Shown: positions 9,088 through 16,985 of the stretch, in pieces | Position numbering within the stretch: the first letter of the stretch is position 1 | Layout: each line of letters opens with the position of its first letter | NCBI GenBank assembly: GCA_905480645.1 | Contig: CAJQRC010000023.1 | Coordinates: 1-48,653, forward strand | Length of the DNA stretch: 48,653 nt | Direction of reading: 5' to 3' | Source of the DNA: an uncultured Tateyamaria sp. | GTDB lineage: Bacteria; Pseudomonadota; Alphaproteobacteria; Rhodobacterales; Rhodobacteraceae | Notes under the pieces: model-generated | What the model was told of the DNA's origin: nothing | Databases searched by the model: none | What the model saw: the letters and a program-made list of their open reading frames with translations, nothing else | Made by a program: the position numbers and the translations under genes

Positions 9088-9954
9088 TCATTTTTTACGG
9101 GCGATAACAAAACGGGCAGTCTCCCGTAAAATATCTGCGTTTGCTCCATAGGGTTGCAGCGCGTCACAAGCTGCTGTCACAAGAGATTGGGCGCGGCGTT
9201 TCGCCTCGTCTAGCCCGAGTAATGAAACAAAGGTTGCCTTGCCTGCATTAGCGTCTTTCCCTGTAGCTTTCCCAATAGTCGTGGCATCACCTGTTATATC
9301 GAGTACGTCATCTGCAATTTGAAAAGCCAATCCCAGAGCCAAAGAATATGTTTGCAATGGTGTAATGTCGGCTCCAGCCAAACGGGCGCCAGCAGTCGCA
9401 GACCATTCGATTAATGCGCCGGTTTTGCCGCGTTGTAATGCGGTAATCTCATCCAACGTCAGAGCCTGGTTAGCAGAACTCGCAGCAATATCTAATGCCT
9501 GGCCTAAAACCATACCTTTAGCTCCAGCTGCTCGAGCAAGTGACAACGAAAGATCGGCTCGTACATCGCCACTGCCAACCTCTGGCTTCCCAACCAGTTC
9601 GAATGCAAGGGTTTGTAATGCATCACCTGCCAAAACAGCCGTCGTTTCATCCCATTTTATATGTACCGTAGGTTCACCTCGTCTCAAATCATCGTTATCC
9701 ATGCAAGGTAGGTCGTCATGAACAAGAGAATAAGCGTGCAAAGCCTCAATACCGGTTGCGGGCCAGATGGACTTGTCAGAAGGAATGTCGTGTAAGTGCG
9801 CGCTTTGCATTACCATGAAACCGCGTAAACGTTTTCCGCCTTTCGTGGCGTGGGCCATAGCTTGTACTACTGGTACAGCAGGGAGTAATCTGAGCACTGC
9901 ATCAAACTGCTCTTGAATGGCCACAGCAGTTTCAGCCAACTTTTCAGTAAACAC
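9088..9954 (-). CDS. ispA: polyprenyl (farnesyl/geranylgeranyl) diphosphate synthase
   Basis: Head-to-tail prenyl transferase making farnesyl or geranylgeranyl diphosphate from IPP and DMAPP. 288 residues. The first Asp-rich motif is DDLPCMDNDDLRRG (starting at 80) and the second is QIADDVLDITGD in the C-terminal half; KGGKRLRG (38-45) binds IPP. Chain length cannot be fixed with confidence; the pattern upstream of the first motif suggests a short-chain enzyme. The start is a GTG at 9954 (MFTEKLAE), one base beyond the xseB stop. It is the middle gene of xseB-ispA-dxs. Confidence 0.93.
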   Translation of the reverse strand: MFTEKLAETAVAIQEQFDAVLRLLPAVPVVQAMAHATKGGKRLRGFMVMQSAHLHDIPSDKSIWPATGIEALHAYSLVHDDLPCMDNDDLRRGEPTVHIKWDETTAVLAGDALQTLAFELVGKPEVGSGDVRADLSLSLARAAGAKGMVLGQALDIAASSANQALTLDEITALQRGKTGALIEWSATAGARLAGADITPLQTYSLALGLAFQIADDVLDITGDATTIGKATGKDANAGKATFVSLLGLDEAKRRAQSLVTAACDALQPYGANADILRETARFVIARKK

Positions 9955-9955
9955 T

Positions 9956-10198
9956 TTACAAGTCGTCCGTTTCTTTCAAACCTACTGGGGCGCCGTTAGG
10001 ATCCAGCGTGATGGTGGCTACTTTCTCCTCAGCTTCTTTTAGCTTGCTTTCGCATCGTGCTTTCAAAGCAGCGCCGCGCTCATAAAGCTTAATGGACTGT
10101 TCGAGAGCCACATCTCCACGTTCCAATTGGCCCAGAACTTGTTCAAGTTCTGCCATAGCTTCTTCAAAATTCATTGCATCAACAGGTTGGTCGGTCAT
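9956..10198 (-). CDS. xseB: exodeoxyribonuclease VII small subunit
   Basis: An 80-residue small subunit of exonuclease VII, which with XseA degrades single-stranded DNA. The diagnostic segment FEEAMAELEQVLGQLERGDVALEQSIKLYERGAAL is complete, followed by the charged coiled-coil tail. The ATG at 10198 shares its first base with the TAA of the upstream histone deacetylase-like gene (TAATG), an arrangement that couples translation; the TTG two codons earlier is unlikely. The gene is the usual partner of ispA-dxs. The large subunit xseA is not in the window. Confidence 0.93.
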   Translation of the reverse strand: MTDQPVDAMNFEEAMAELEQVLGQLERGDVALEQSIKLYERGAALKARCESKLKEAEEKVATITLDPNGAPVGLKETDDL

Positions 10199-11133
10199 TA
10201 GCAAGCCTTTATAAGCGATTTAATGTGAGCGTGGACACAGGCTGCCAACGCATTGAGATCATAACCGCCTTCTAGCACCGATACCACCCGGCCTTTGCAC
10301 AGAGTTTGCGCTAATCCTGTTAGCATATCCGTTATGTCTGTGTAGGTATCTGTAGACCAGTTCAATTGGGCTAAAGGGTCATCCTGATGGGCGTCAAAAC
10401 CGGCAGATATTAGAATCAGCTCTGGTTGAAAATTATTCAGTGCAGGGAGTGCTTTGCATTGGTATTCTTTAAGCGCATGGGTACCATCTGTACCTGGTGC
10501 CAGAGGTATATTTAAAACTGTTTGATGTGGTCCTCGATCAGATGCAAGGCCGGTCCCTGGCCAAAGTGGCATCTGCTGAGATGTAATAAATAGAACACGC
10601 GGATCGTCCTGCAGTAGCGCTTGCGTACCATTGCCGTGATGAACGTCGAAATCTACAACTGCAACACGACTTAGCCTGTGCACCTCAAGAGCATGCTTTG
10701 CTGCAATTGCTATATTGCCAAAAACACAAAAGCCCATTGGTAAAGTTTTTTCCGCATGGTGGCCGGGTGGACGCATGGCAACAAATGCATTGGTTACTTC
10801 ACCGTCCAGAACCATGTCGACAGCTTTGATAGCGCCGCCAACCGCCCTCCAAAGAGCACTAGCTGAACCGGGAGACAAAAACGTTTCTTTGTCAGTGTCA
10901 GCATCGAGGCAGATGAAGCCATTTTTGGGTATGCCATTTCTGACTGCATTGGTATATTTCTGTGGGTGGCATAGTGCGATGGATGCATCTGAGGCAAGAG
11001 GTGCGTCCACACGGATCAGAGGCAAGTCTTCTATAGCCTGAAAAATGTATTCTAGTCGCGCTATCCGTTCCGGTGCGCTTGGTGGGGTTTCATGCTGCAA
11101 CCCATCTTTATGACTTATAAAAGCGGTAGCCAT
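10198..11133 (-). CDS. histone deacetylase-family amidohydrolase
   Basis: A 311-residue member of the arginase/deacetylase fold, class II HDAC-like (HdaH/acetylpolyamine amidohydrolase group). Zinc and charge-relay residues are visible in RPPGHHAE near residues 121-128, DFDVHHGNGTQ near 168-178 and ISAGFDAHQDDPL near 246-258, so the enzyme should be active. Likely substrates are acetylated polyamines or acetyl-lysine; sequence does not decide. It begins 36 bases downstream of petR and overlaps xseB, so it is probably read from the petP promoter and passes translation on to xseB-ispA-dxs. Confidence 0.9.
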   Translation of the reverse strand: MATAFISHKDGLQHETPPSAPERIARLEYIFQAIEDLPLIRVDAPLASDASIALCHPQKYTNAVRNGIPKNGFICLDADTDKETFLSPGSASALWRAVGGAIKAVDMVLDGEVTNAFVAMRPPGHHAEKTLPMGFCVFGNIAIAAKHALEVHRLSRVAVVDFDVHHGNGTQALLQDDPRVLFITSQQMPLWPGTGLASDRGPHQTVLNIPLAPGTDGTHALKEYQCKALPALNNFQPELILISAGFDAHQDDPLAQLNWSTDTYTDITDMLTGLAQTLCKGRVVSVLEGGYDLNALAACVHAHIKSLIKAC

Positions 11134-11169
11134 ATTTTATTGTTCCAAAAATACTGAGATCTTGTTGCT

Positions 11170-11871
11170 TTAGTCTGGAGCCAACATATAGCCAACGCCA
11201 CGCACTGTTTGAAGATAGCGAGGTTGCTTAGGATCCTCTTCGATTTTGCGGCGTAGGCGTGTAATTTGAACATCAACAGCGCGCTCTTGGCCCTGCCCAC
11301 GGTCTCGACCCAGATCTTCAACAAGTTGGCTACGACTGACTGCCTGACCGGATTGTGTTGAAAAGATTTTCATGAGCTGCATCTCGGTTGCGGTGAGGCG
11401 GACGAGATCCGAACCTCGCCACATTTCACCGCGCTCCATATCATATCGGATTGGGCCAAGGGCTAGAACTTTAGGAGCTGTTTGATCAGCACTAACCTCT
11501 GGAACCCGACGTAGAATTGCATTGATGCGTAAGAGCAGTTCCTTTGGCTCAAAAGGTTTAGGTAGGTAATCGTCCGCTCCTGCTTCTAACCCTTCGATTC
11601 GGTTGTCTGTCTCTCCTTTGGCAGTAAGTAATAGGATTGGTGTTGTGCTGTTTTCTCGTAGTGACCGGCATAAAGTAATACCATCTTCTCCTGGCATCAT
11701 GACATCCAGTACAATCAGATCAAAATCCAAGCCTGCCAATACCCGACGTGCATGCGCCGCATCCCGTGCAGCAGTTACAAAAAACCCCTGCCGAATAAGA
11801 AATTTTTGCAGCAACATCCTGATGCGCTCGTCATCATCTACGATCAACAGATGGTTATCGACACCGCTCAT
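11170..11871 (-). CDS. petR: OmpR-type response regulator, PetR-like
   Basis: A 233-residue two-domain response regulator. The receiver has the acidic pocket DDDE (12-15), the phosphoacceptor Asp56 in LIVLDVMMPGEDG and the Lys in YLPKPFEP; the C terminus is an OmpR/PhoB winged helix (LVRLTATEMQLMKIF ... RAVDVQITRLRRKIEEDP ... GVGYML). In Rhodobacter capsulatus, PetR, encoded with PetP just upstream of petABC, is required for cytochrome bc1. The assignment here rests on the paired MarR gene directly upstream (ATGA overlap, petP stop/petR start), on the missing adjacent histidine kinase and on the presence of petABC on the same contig. The window places petABC about 8 kb away, on the opposite strand. 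Confidence 0.85.
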   Translation of the reverse strand: MSGVDNHLLIVDDDERIRMLLQKFLIRQGFFVTAARDAAHARRVLAGLDFDLIVLDVMMPGEDGITLCRSLRENSTTPILLLTAKGETDNRIEGLEAGADDYLPKPFEPKELLLRINAILRRVPEVSADQTAPKVLALGPIRYDMERGEMWRGSDLVRLTATEMQLMKIFSTQSGQAVSRSQLVEDLGRDRGQGQERAVDVQITRLRRKIEEDPKQPRYLQTVRGVGYMLAPD

Positions 11872-12380
11872 GAACCGCTCTCCTTCAATCTGGTGTAGGC
11901 GCGTTGCATTTCTTTGTCCATCATCGCTTCAAGCACTCTGCGAAAGCCCGCCACGGCATCTGGCCCCACATCACGAAATGCTGATCGCATCCTAGCACGC
12001 TGTGCATCTGATAAGCGGCCTTCCAATAAACGCCCTTCATTTGTTAAATGTAAGTGACGTTCACGCCGATCTATTTCTCCAACCCGACTTTCCACCAGAC
12101 CATCGGCAATTAGTGTGCGTAACACTCGGTTGAGTGATTGTTTTGTGACGCCAAGAATATTGAGAAGATTGTTTACAGTCGTGCCCGGCGAACGATTGAT
12201 GAAATGTACGGCGCGGTGATGCGCCCTACCATAGGCCATCTCAGATAAGATACGGTCTGGGTCTGCAGTGAACCCGCGATAAGCGAAAAACATTGCCTCA
12301 ATACCTTGCTGCAACTGCTCGTCAGTCAGAAAGAGAAGGCTTTCTCCACTGATTGCTCCACTGCTTCGTCCATTTGTCAT
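11868..12380 (-). CDS. petP: MarR-family transcriptional regulator, PetP-like
   Basis: A 170-residue MarR-type winged-helix regulator. The central region has the MarR recognition-helix pattern (TVNNLLNILGVTKQSLNRVLRTLIADGLVE) and the wing DRRERHLHLTNEGR. The 4-base overlap with petR and the lack of a histidine kinase match the petP-petR pair of Rhodobacter. MarR proteins bind short palindromes as dimers; two kinds of palindrome sit in the upstream region, one inside the promoter of this gene itself, which suggests autoregulation. This is inference from position. The gene starts at the ATG at 12380 with a weak GAGATC upstream. Confidence 0.85.
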   Translation of the reverse strand: MTNGRSSGAISGESLLFLTDEQLQQGIEAMFFAYRGFTADPDRILSEMAYGRAHHRAVHFINRSPGTTVNNLLNILGVTKQSLNRVLRTLIADGLVESRVGEIDRRERHLHLTNEGRLLEGRLSDAQRARMRSAFRDVGPDAVAGFRRVLEAMMDKEMQRAYTRLKESGS

Positions 12381-12415
12381 TTTGATCTCGCAAATGCATA
12401 TTGAATTTTATGATC

Positions 12416-12444
12416 AGTTTATGTCAGCCTTGTTGACATTCCAA
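12416..12444 (-). promoter_or_regulatory. petP promoter with operator-like palindrome in the spacer
   Basis: Read on the minus strand, TTGGAA (12444-12439) and TAAACT (12421-12416) are separated by exactly 17 bases, and those 17 bases are the inverted repeat TGTCA-N7-TGACA. Including flanks the arms read ATGTCA/TGACAT (12421-12439). A dimeric regulator bound there would block RNA polymerase. The start codon of petP is about 36 bases downstream of the -10 element. Confidence 0.55.
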
Positions 12445-12471
12445 GAGTGAAGGGATAACAAATCTCAGATT

Positions 12472-12510
12472 TTGCGCAACTTTATATCCTAAAATAACTC
12501 AATTGCGCAA
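12472..12510 (+). promoter_or_regulatory. paired TTGCGCAA palindromes upstream of ilvE
   Basis: The palindrome TTGCGCAA occurs twice, at 12472-12479 and 12503-12510, both followed by C, with start points 31 bases apart (about three helical turns). The first copy can serve as a -35 element (TTGCGC, 17 bases, TAACTC at 12495-12500), and the second copy would then overlie the transcription start. This is the layout of a double operator controlling ilvE. The bound protein is unknown; PetP is the nearest candidate. Confidence 0.5.
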
Positions 12511-12533
12511 CTAAAGACATAATGGAGACTGGC

Positions 12534-13406
12534 ATGGCTGGATATGATGATCGTGATGGGCAAATCTGGATGGACGGTCAGATGGTCGACTGGCGTTCAG
12601 CAAATGTCCATGTCCTGTCACATGCTTTGCACTATGCGAGTTCTGTTTTTGAAGGTGAACGCGCCTACAATGGTAAAATCTTTCTTAGCCGAAAGCATTC
12701 AGAGCGGCTACATTTTTCTGCGGGCCAGCTAGATTTTAAAATACCGTTTACCGTGGATGAGATTGAAGCGGCTAAACAGCAAGTGTTGGCGGCAAATAAC
12801 CTTGAAGACGCATATGTCAGAGCTGTAGCTTGGCGCGGTGCAGGCGAAGATATGGGTGTTGCGTCTGCTCGCAACCCCGTCCATTTGGCTATCGCAACTT
12901 GGGAATGGGGTAGTTATTATGGTGATGCCAAGTTCAAAGGGGCCAAGTTGGATATTGCAAAATGGAAGCGCCCATCACCTGAGACAATTCCGGTACATGC
13001 CAAGGCAGCAGGTCTTTACATGATCTGCACGACATCTAAACATGCGGCTGAAGCAAAAGGCTGTTCAGACGCATTATTTATGGACTATCGTGGTTTTGTC
13101 GCTGAGTGCACGGGTGCAAATATCTTTTTTGTTAAAGATGGTCAGGTGCATACACCTAAAGCTGACGTATTTTTGAATGGATTAACCCGACAGACTGTTA
13201 TTGGAATGTTGAAAAATAAAAATATCAAAGTTCATGAACGTATTATTATGCCGGATGAGCTTGAAGGTTTTGAACAATGCTGGCTGACTGGTACTGCTGC
13301 AGAAGTTACTCCAGTTGGAGAGATTGCAGATTTCAATTTCGAAGTTGGTTCCATAACGCGTGAAATTGCTCAAGACTATGAGAAGCTTGTTAGGGCTGAG
13401 CTGTAA
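12534..13406 (+). CDS. ilvE: branched-chain amino acid aminotransferase
   Basis: PLP enzyme of fold type IV that transfers amino groups between glutamate and the 2-oxo acids of leucine, isoleucine and valine. 290 residues. The N-terminal WMDGQMVDWRSANVHVLSHALHYASSVFEGERAY segment is characteristic of the family; the PLP lysine lies in IPVHAKAAGLYM near residue 160, and YRGFVAECTGANIFF follows. The ORF is open from an ATG at 12522, but the ATG at 12534 is six bases after GGAG and gives MAGYDDRDGQIWMDG, the N terminus of Rhodobacteraceae IlvE. It is transcribed away from petP, and the shared intergenic region carries several palindromes. It converges on the DMT transporter. Confidence 0.95.
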   Translation: MAGYDDRDGQIWMDGQMVDWRSANVHVLSHALHYASSVFEGERAYNGKIFLSRKHSERLHFSAGQLDFKIPFTVDEIEAAKQQVLAANNLEDAYVRAVAWRGAGEDMGVASARNPVHLAIATWEWGSYYGDAKFKGAKLDIAKWKRPSPETIPVHAKAAGLYMICTTSKHAAEAKGCSDALFMDYRGFVAECTGANIFFVKDGQVHTPKADVFLNGLTRQTVIGMLKNKNIKVHERIIMPDELEGFEQCWLTGTAAEVTPVGEIADFNFEVGSITREIAQDYEKLVRAEL

Positions 13407-13506
13407 TACACAACCATCAAAGTGCTGATAATTTTATTTTTTCTAAAATATTTCCCTATGTGGGATTAGCTCAACTCTTGAATCTTTAACTGGTTTCAAG
13501 CGCTTA

Positions 13507-14448
13507 TTATCCCTTAGGATCTGTAACAGATCTCGCTTTACGCCGATCCATTCCTAAATTTCGTTCACGCCAAATGATAAGTATGCCACCTAAAACTACC
13601 AGTATTGAGCCCAGGGCTACAGGAAGTGTTGGCACTTCAGTGAAAATAACATACCCAATTAAGGCTGCAAAAATCATTGAGGAATAGTCGAAAGGCGCTA
13701 ACATTGATGCTCCTGCAAAACGATAGCTGGAGGTGACACAAATCTGAGCAATTCCTCCCACTAGGCCGGCCCCAATGAGCAAATAAATATCGCGTGGAAT
13801 GGGAACAATCCAGCCAAACGGAAGACTAAACAGGCTGAGCACTGTCGCGGTAAGTGAGAAATAAAAAACGATAGCTGCTGTGTGTTCGGTTTTTACTAAT
13901 GTTCGGATGTGGATTTGCACGAATGCGCGTAATAGCGCGGCTGTTAAGACCATAATTGCTCCTAACGTGCCTGCAGTATCGAGTGTGTTTGAACTCAAAC
14001 TGAGTCGTGGCCACATTACAATCAAAACGCCCAACAGGCCGAGAACGACAGCAGTTATTCGAAAAAAATGTGGCCGTTCACCTAGCATTATTGCTGCTAA
14101 AATTACCGTAAAAATTGGTGTAGCATAGCCAATGGCGGTGACTTCAGGCAGTGGCAACAGGCTAAGGCCGCCAAATGTCAATATCATTGCGGCCGTTCCA
14201 AAAAAGCCTCGCCAGAAATGGCCTTTTATATTGTTTGGTATCAGTGCTTCTCCCAATTCACCACGATGCCAAATCCAAGTAACAATGATTGGAAGTGCGA
14301 AGAATGACCTGAAAAAAACTGCTTCACCTGGTGGAACTTCTTGCGTAGCAACTTTTATCATAGCCGCCATCACCATAAATAGAAAAACAGCCAATAGTTT
14401 TAATGCTATAGCAGTGCTTGGTTTGTTATGTGTGCAGGGACGCAACAT
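13507..14448 (-). CDS. DMT-superfamily (EamA-domain) transporter
   Basis: A membrane protein with about ten hydrophobic segments arranged as two EamA repeats, the pattern of drug/metabolite transporters that export amino acids or metabolites. The two halves (FLFMVMAAMIKVAT... and TLGAIMVLTAALLRAFVQIH...) each have five segments, and the C terminus ends with a charged tail (RERNLGMDRRKARS). The frame is open 21 codons further upstream, to 14511, but the ATG at 14448 (MLRPCTHNKPSTAI) is followed directly by the first membrane helix and has GGATC upstream, so I prefer it. Substrate unknown. It has no clear operon partner. Confidence 0.85.
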   Translation of the reverse strand: MLRPCTHNKPSTAIALKLLAVFLFMVMAAMIKVATQEVPPGEAVFFRSFFALPIIVTWIWHRGELGEALIPNNIKGHFWRGFFGTAAMILTFGGLSLLPLPEVTAIGYATPIFTVILAAIMLGERPHFFRITAVVLGLLGVLIVMWPRLSLSSNTLDTAGTLGAIMVLTAALLRAFVQIHIRTLVKTEHTAAIVFYFSLTATVLSLFSLPFGWIVPIPRDIYLLIGAGLVGGIAQICVTSSYRFAGASMLAPFDYSSMIFAALIGYVIFTEVPTLPVALGSILVVLGGILIIWRERNLGMDRRKARSVTDPKG

Positions 14449-14672
14449 TATTTGTAGATCCTGATAACTGATGCTTACCAAAGCAAACCTTGGATTTGAG
14501 ATCTGAACCAAAGTAATATTTAAAATTAATGTGAAACGTTTTTAATTGTATGAATATTCACAAGCTCATCTGAGCCAATATGTAAGATTTTGATTAATGC
14601 TTCCTAATTCTAGGAATGTTGTATTTTTGGATGGCAAATGTATCAATGCGAGCAGTGCTGCCGGCCGTATGT

Positions 14673-15773
14673 CTAGCCAATCGGGCCGCGAACACCACCC
14701 GTTTGACCACGGTCCAATAGAAAGTGATCGAGCAGTACACAGGCCATCATTGCTTCACCCACCGGTACAGCACGAATTCCGACGCAGGGATCATGACGGC
14801 CTTTAGTAATTATTTCGGCATTCTTGCCTGTTTTAGTGATTGTTTTGCGAGTTTGAAGAATTGAGGATGTAGGCTTTACAGCAAAACGCACCACGATGTC
14901 TTGCCCTGTGGAAATACCACCTAAAATTCCGCCGGAATGATTTGATGAATATTCTGGTCCTTCAGGCCCCATATTAATCTCGTCTGCGTTAAGCTCTCCT
15001 GTGAGCATTGCAGCGGACATGCCCTCTCCAATTTCAACGCCTTTGACCGCGTTAATCGACATCATTGCAGCCGCCAGGTCAGTATCCAGCTTTCCATAGA
15101 CTGGAGCGCCAAGACCTGCAGGCACACCACGAGCAGTGACTTCTATAACAGCACCAACGCTAGAACCAGATTTTCTTAGCGTATCCAGATAGGATGCCCA
15201 ATTTTCGGCGGCTTCTGCATCTGGCACCCAGAACGGGTTTCTTCCAATTTCGTTCCAATCAAATTGAGTACGATTGATTTCATGGCTACCCATGCGGGTC
15301 ATGTAGCCAGTAATTTTGATACCCGGAGCTATTTTATTCAACACTGCTCTGGCCAGTCCACCTGCAGCTACGCGGCTGGCCGTTTCGCGAGCAGAAGATC
15401 GTCCACCACCACGATAATCTCGAATACCGTATTTCTGCCAATATGTTATGTCTGCATGGCCGGGACGAAACTTTTCTGCAATGTCACCATAGTCTTTAGA
15501 TCGCTGATCAGTATTCATAATCATCAGCTGTATTGGTGTCCCGGTGGTTTGACCTTCAAAGACGCCTGACATGATTTTTACCTCGTCGGCTTCGCGTCTC
15601 TGTGTTGTATATTTATTTTGACCAGGTTTTCGTTTGTCCAGCCATTGCTGGATCATTGCTTTATCAAGAATTACGCCTGGAGGGCAGCCATCCACTGTCG
15701 CTCCTAAAGCGGGCCCATGGCTTTCACCCCATGTGGTAACGCGGAAAAGATGGCCAAAACTATTCATCGACAT
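14673..15773 (-). CDS. aroC: chorismate synthase
   Basis: Final enzyme of the shikimate pathway: converts 5-enolpyruvylshikimate 3-phosphate to chorismate with reduced FMN as catalyst. 366 residues. Hallmarks are the N-terminal [21 protein letters not shown], the RxGxxD-rich [15 protein letters not shown] and [18 protein letters not shown] region near residues 104-145, and the C-terminal [18 protein letters not shown]. The ATG at 15773 follows AAGGAG by six bases. It diverges from the thiamine transport operon; the 95-base gap holds both promoters and the TPP riboswitch follows on the other side. Confidence 0.97.
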   Translation of the reverse strand: MSMNSFGHLFRVTTWGESHGPALGATVDGCPPGVILDKAMIQQWLDKRKPGQNKYTTQRREADEVKIMSGVFEGQTTGTPIQLMIMNTDQRSKDYGDIAEKFRPGHADITYWQKYGIRDYRGGGRSSARETASRVAAGGLARAVLNKIAPGIKITGYMTRMGSHEINRTQFDWNEIGRNPFWVPDAEAAENWASYLDTLRKSGSSVGAVIEVTARGVPAGLGAPVYGKLDTDLAAAMMSINAVKGVEIGEGMSAAMLTGELNADEINMGPEGPEYSSNHSGGILGGISTGQDIVVRFAVKPTSSILQTRKTITKTGKNAEIITKGRHDPCVGIRAVPVGEAMMACVLLDHFLLDRGQTGGVRGPIG

Positions 15774-15836
15774 ATGCGGCTCCTTGGTAAGTACCCATCT
15801 AGCGGTGTGACGTTTTCAGCTCAAGACGTTTTCCAC

Positions 15837-15865
15837 TTGCTCCAAACTGTAGTGCGGACTATCCT
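15837..15865 (+). promoter_or_regulatory. probable promoter of the thiBPQ operon
   Basis: TTGCTC (15837-15842) and TATCCT (15860-15865) are 17 bases apart. Transcription would begin near 15872, almost at the first base of the TPP aptamer. This is the only good match in the short gap between aroC and the riboswitch. Sigma-70-type promoters in alphaproteobacteria often have such weak -35 boxes. Confidence 0.45.
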
Positions 15866-15868
15866 TAT

Positions 15869-15958
15869 CACCACCTCGGGGTGCTGGCGACAGCTGAGAT
15901 GCAATTCTGCGAACCCGTAGAACCTGAACCGGTTAATACCGGCGGAGGGAAGGTTTGG
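15869..15958 (+). promoter_or_regulatory. TPP riboswitch (thi-box)
   Basis: The conserved aptamer landmarks are present in order: the CTCGGGGTGC segment at its start, CTGAGA at 15894-15899, ACCCGT at 15913-15918, the AACCTGAACC segment, a CCGG stem with loop TTAATA (15929-15942), and GGAGGGAAG at 15944-15952. It precedes thiB-thiP-thiQ, so excess thiamine diphosphate should lower thiamine import. Between aptamer and start codon, CCTC (15985-15988) can pair with GAGG (15996-15999), which is the ribosome binding site of thiB, so the control is probably translational. No intrinsic terminator with a T run is seen. Confidence 0.93.
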
Positions 15959-16004
15959 CTTGTTTCCAATCCCTTACCCAGCCGCCTCTTTAATGGAGGA
16001 TGCG

Positions 16005-16985
16005 ATGAAGTATCTAATGACTACTACTGCTGCTGTGCTATGTTCTAGTGCAGCTTGGGCAGAGATGCCTGTACTTAAAGTTTATACATATGACAGTTTT
16101 GTTTCAGATTGGGGGCCGGGACCAGCAGTTGAGGCGGCCTTCGAAGAAACCTGTAATTGTGATCTGCAATTTATAGGTGCCGGTGACGGTGCAGCCTTGC
16201 TGGCCCGTATTAAGTTGGAAGGTCAGCGATCTGAAGCGGACGTGATTTTGGGGCTGGACACTAATCTTGTTGCAGCAGCCAAAGAAACTGGTCTGTTCAC
16301 AACTCATTCTGTTGCTGCCGAATATTCTTTACCGATATCTTGGGAGGATGATGTTTTTGTTCCATTCGACTGGGGTTATTTTGCTTTTGTGCATAACGTA
16401 GATATGCAAGCTCCTACAAATTTTCGCGCCCTTGCGGAAAGTGATCTAAAAATTGTGATTCAGGATCCTCGATCTTCCACGCCTGGTTTGGGCCTGCTCA
16501 TGTGGGTCAAGGCTGCCTATGGTGATGAGGCACCTTTAATTTGGACTGATTTGGCTGATAATATTCTAACAGTGACGAAGGGCTGGTCGGAAAGCTATGG
16601 TCTGTTTCTTGATGGCGAAGCGGACATGGTACTAAGTTACACTACCTCGCCTGCCTACCACTTGATTGCTGAAGAAGACACCTCCAAAGCGGCCGCCTCT
16701 TTTGATGAAGGCCATTACATGCAAATTGAACTGGCTGGAAAACTCGCCAACTCTAAGGAGCCTGAATTAGCTGACCAGTTTATTGCTTTTATGGTTTCTG
16801 ATGGCTTCCAATCGATCATCCCAACGACAAATTGGATGTATCCTGCCGTAACCCCGACCGCTGGTTTGCCGGACGGCTTTGATACGCTGTTTTTACCGCA
16901 AAAATCACTGTTGATGTCGCCGGAAGAGTCAGCTGCCGTCCGCGATGAGGCATTGGACGAATGGTTAAGCGCGCTGGTGCAATAG
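16005..16985 (+). CDS. thiB: thiamine ABC transporter, periplasmic binding protein
   Basis: A 326-residue periplasmic solute-binding protein for thiamine. A signal peptide occupies the N terminus, MKYLMTTTAAVLCSSAAWA, with a clear signal peptidase site after AWA. The mature part resembles TbpA/ThiB: LKVYTYDSFVSDWGPGPAVEAAFEE, CDLQFIGAGDGAALLARIKLEG, and WGYFAFVHN downstream. The frame is open to a TTG at 15960, but GGAGG at 15995-15999 selects the ATG at 16005. It is the first gene after the TPP riboswitch; the stop overlaps thiP by 25 bases. Confidence 0.95.
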   Translation: MKYLMTTTAAVLCSSAAWAEMPVLKVYTYDSFVSDWGPGPAVEAAFEETCNCDLQFIGAGDGAALLARIKLEGQRSEADVILGLDTNLVAAAKETGLFTTHSVAAEYSLPISWEDDVFVPFDWGYFAFVHNVDMQAPTNFRALAESDLKIVIQDPRSSTPGLGLLMWVKAAYGDEAPLIWTDLADNILTVTKGWSESYGLFLDGEADMVLSYTTSPAYHLIAEEDTSKAAASFDEGHYMQIELAGKLANSKEPELADQFIAFMVSDGFQSIIPTTNWMYPAVTPTAGLPDGFDTLFLPQKSLLMSPEESAAVRDEALDEWLSALVQ

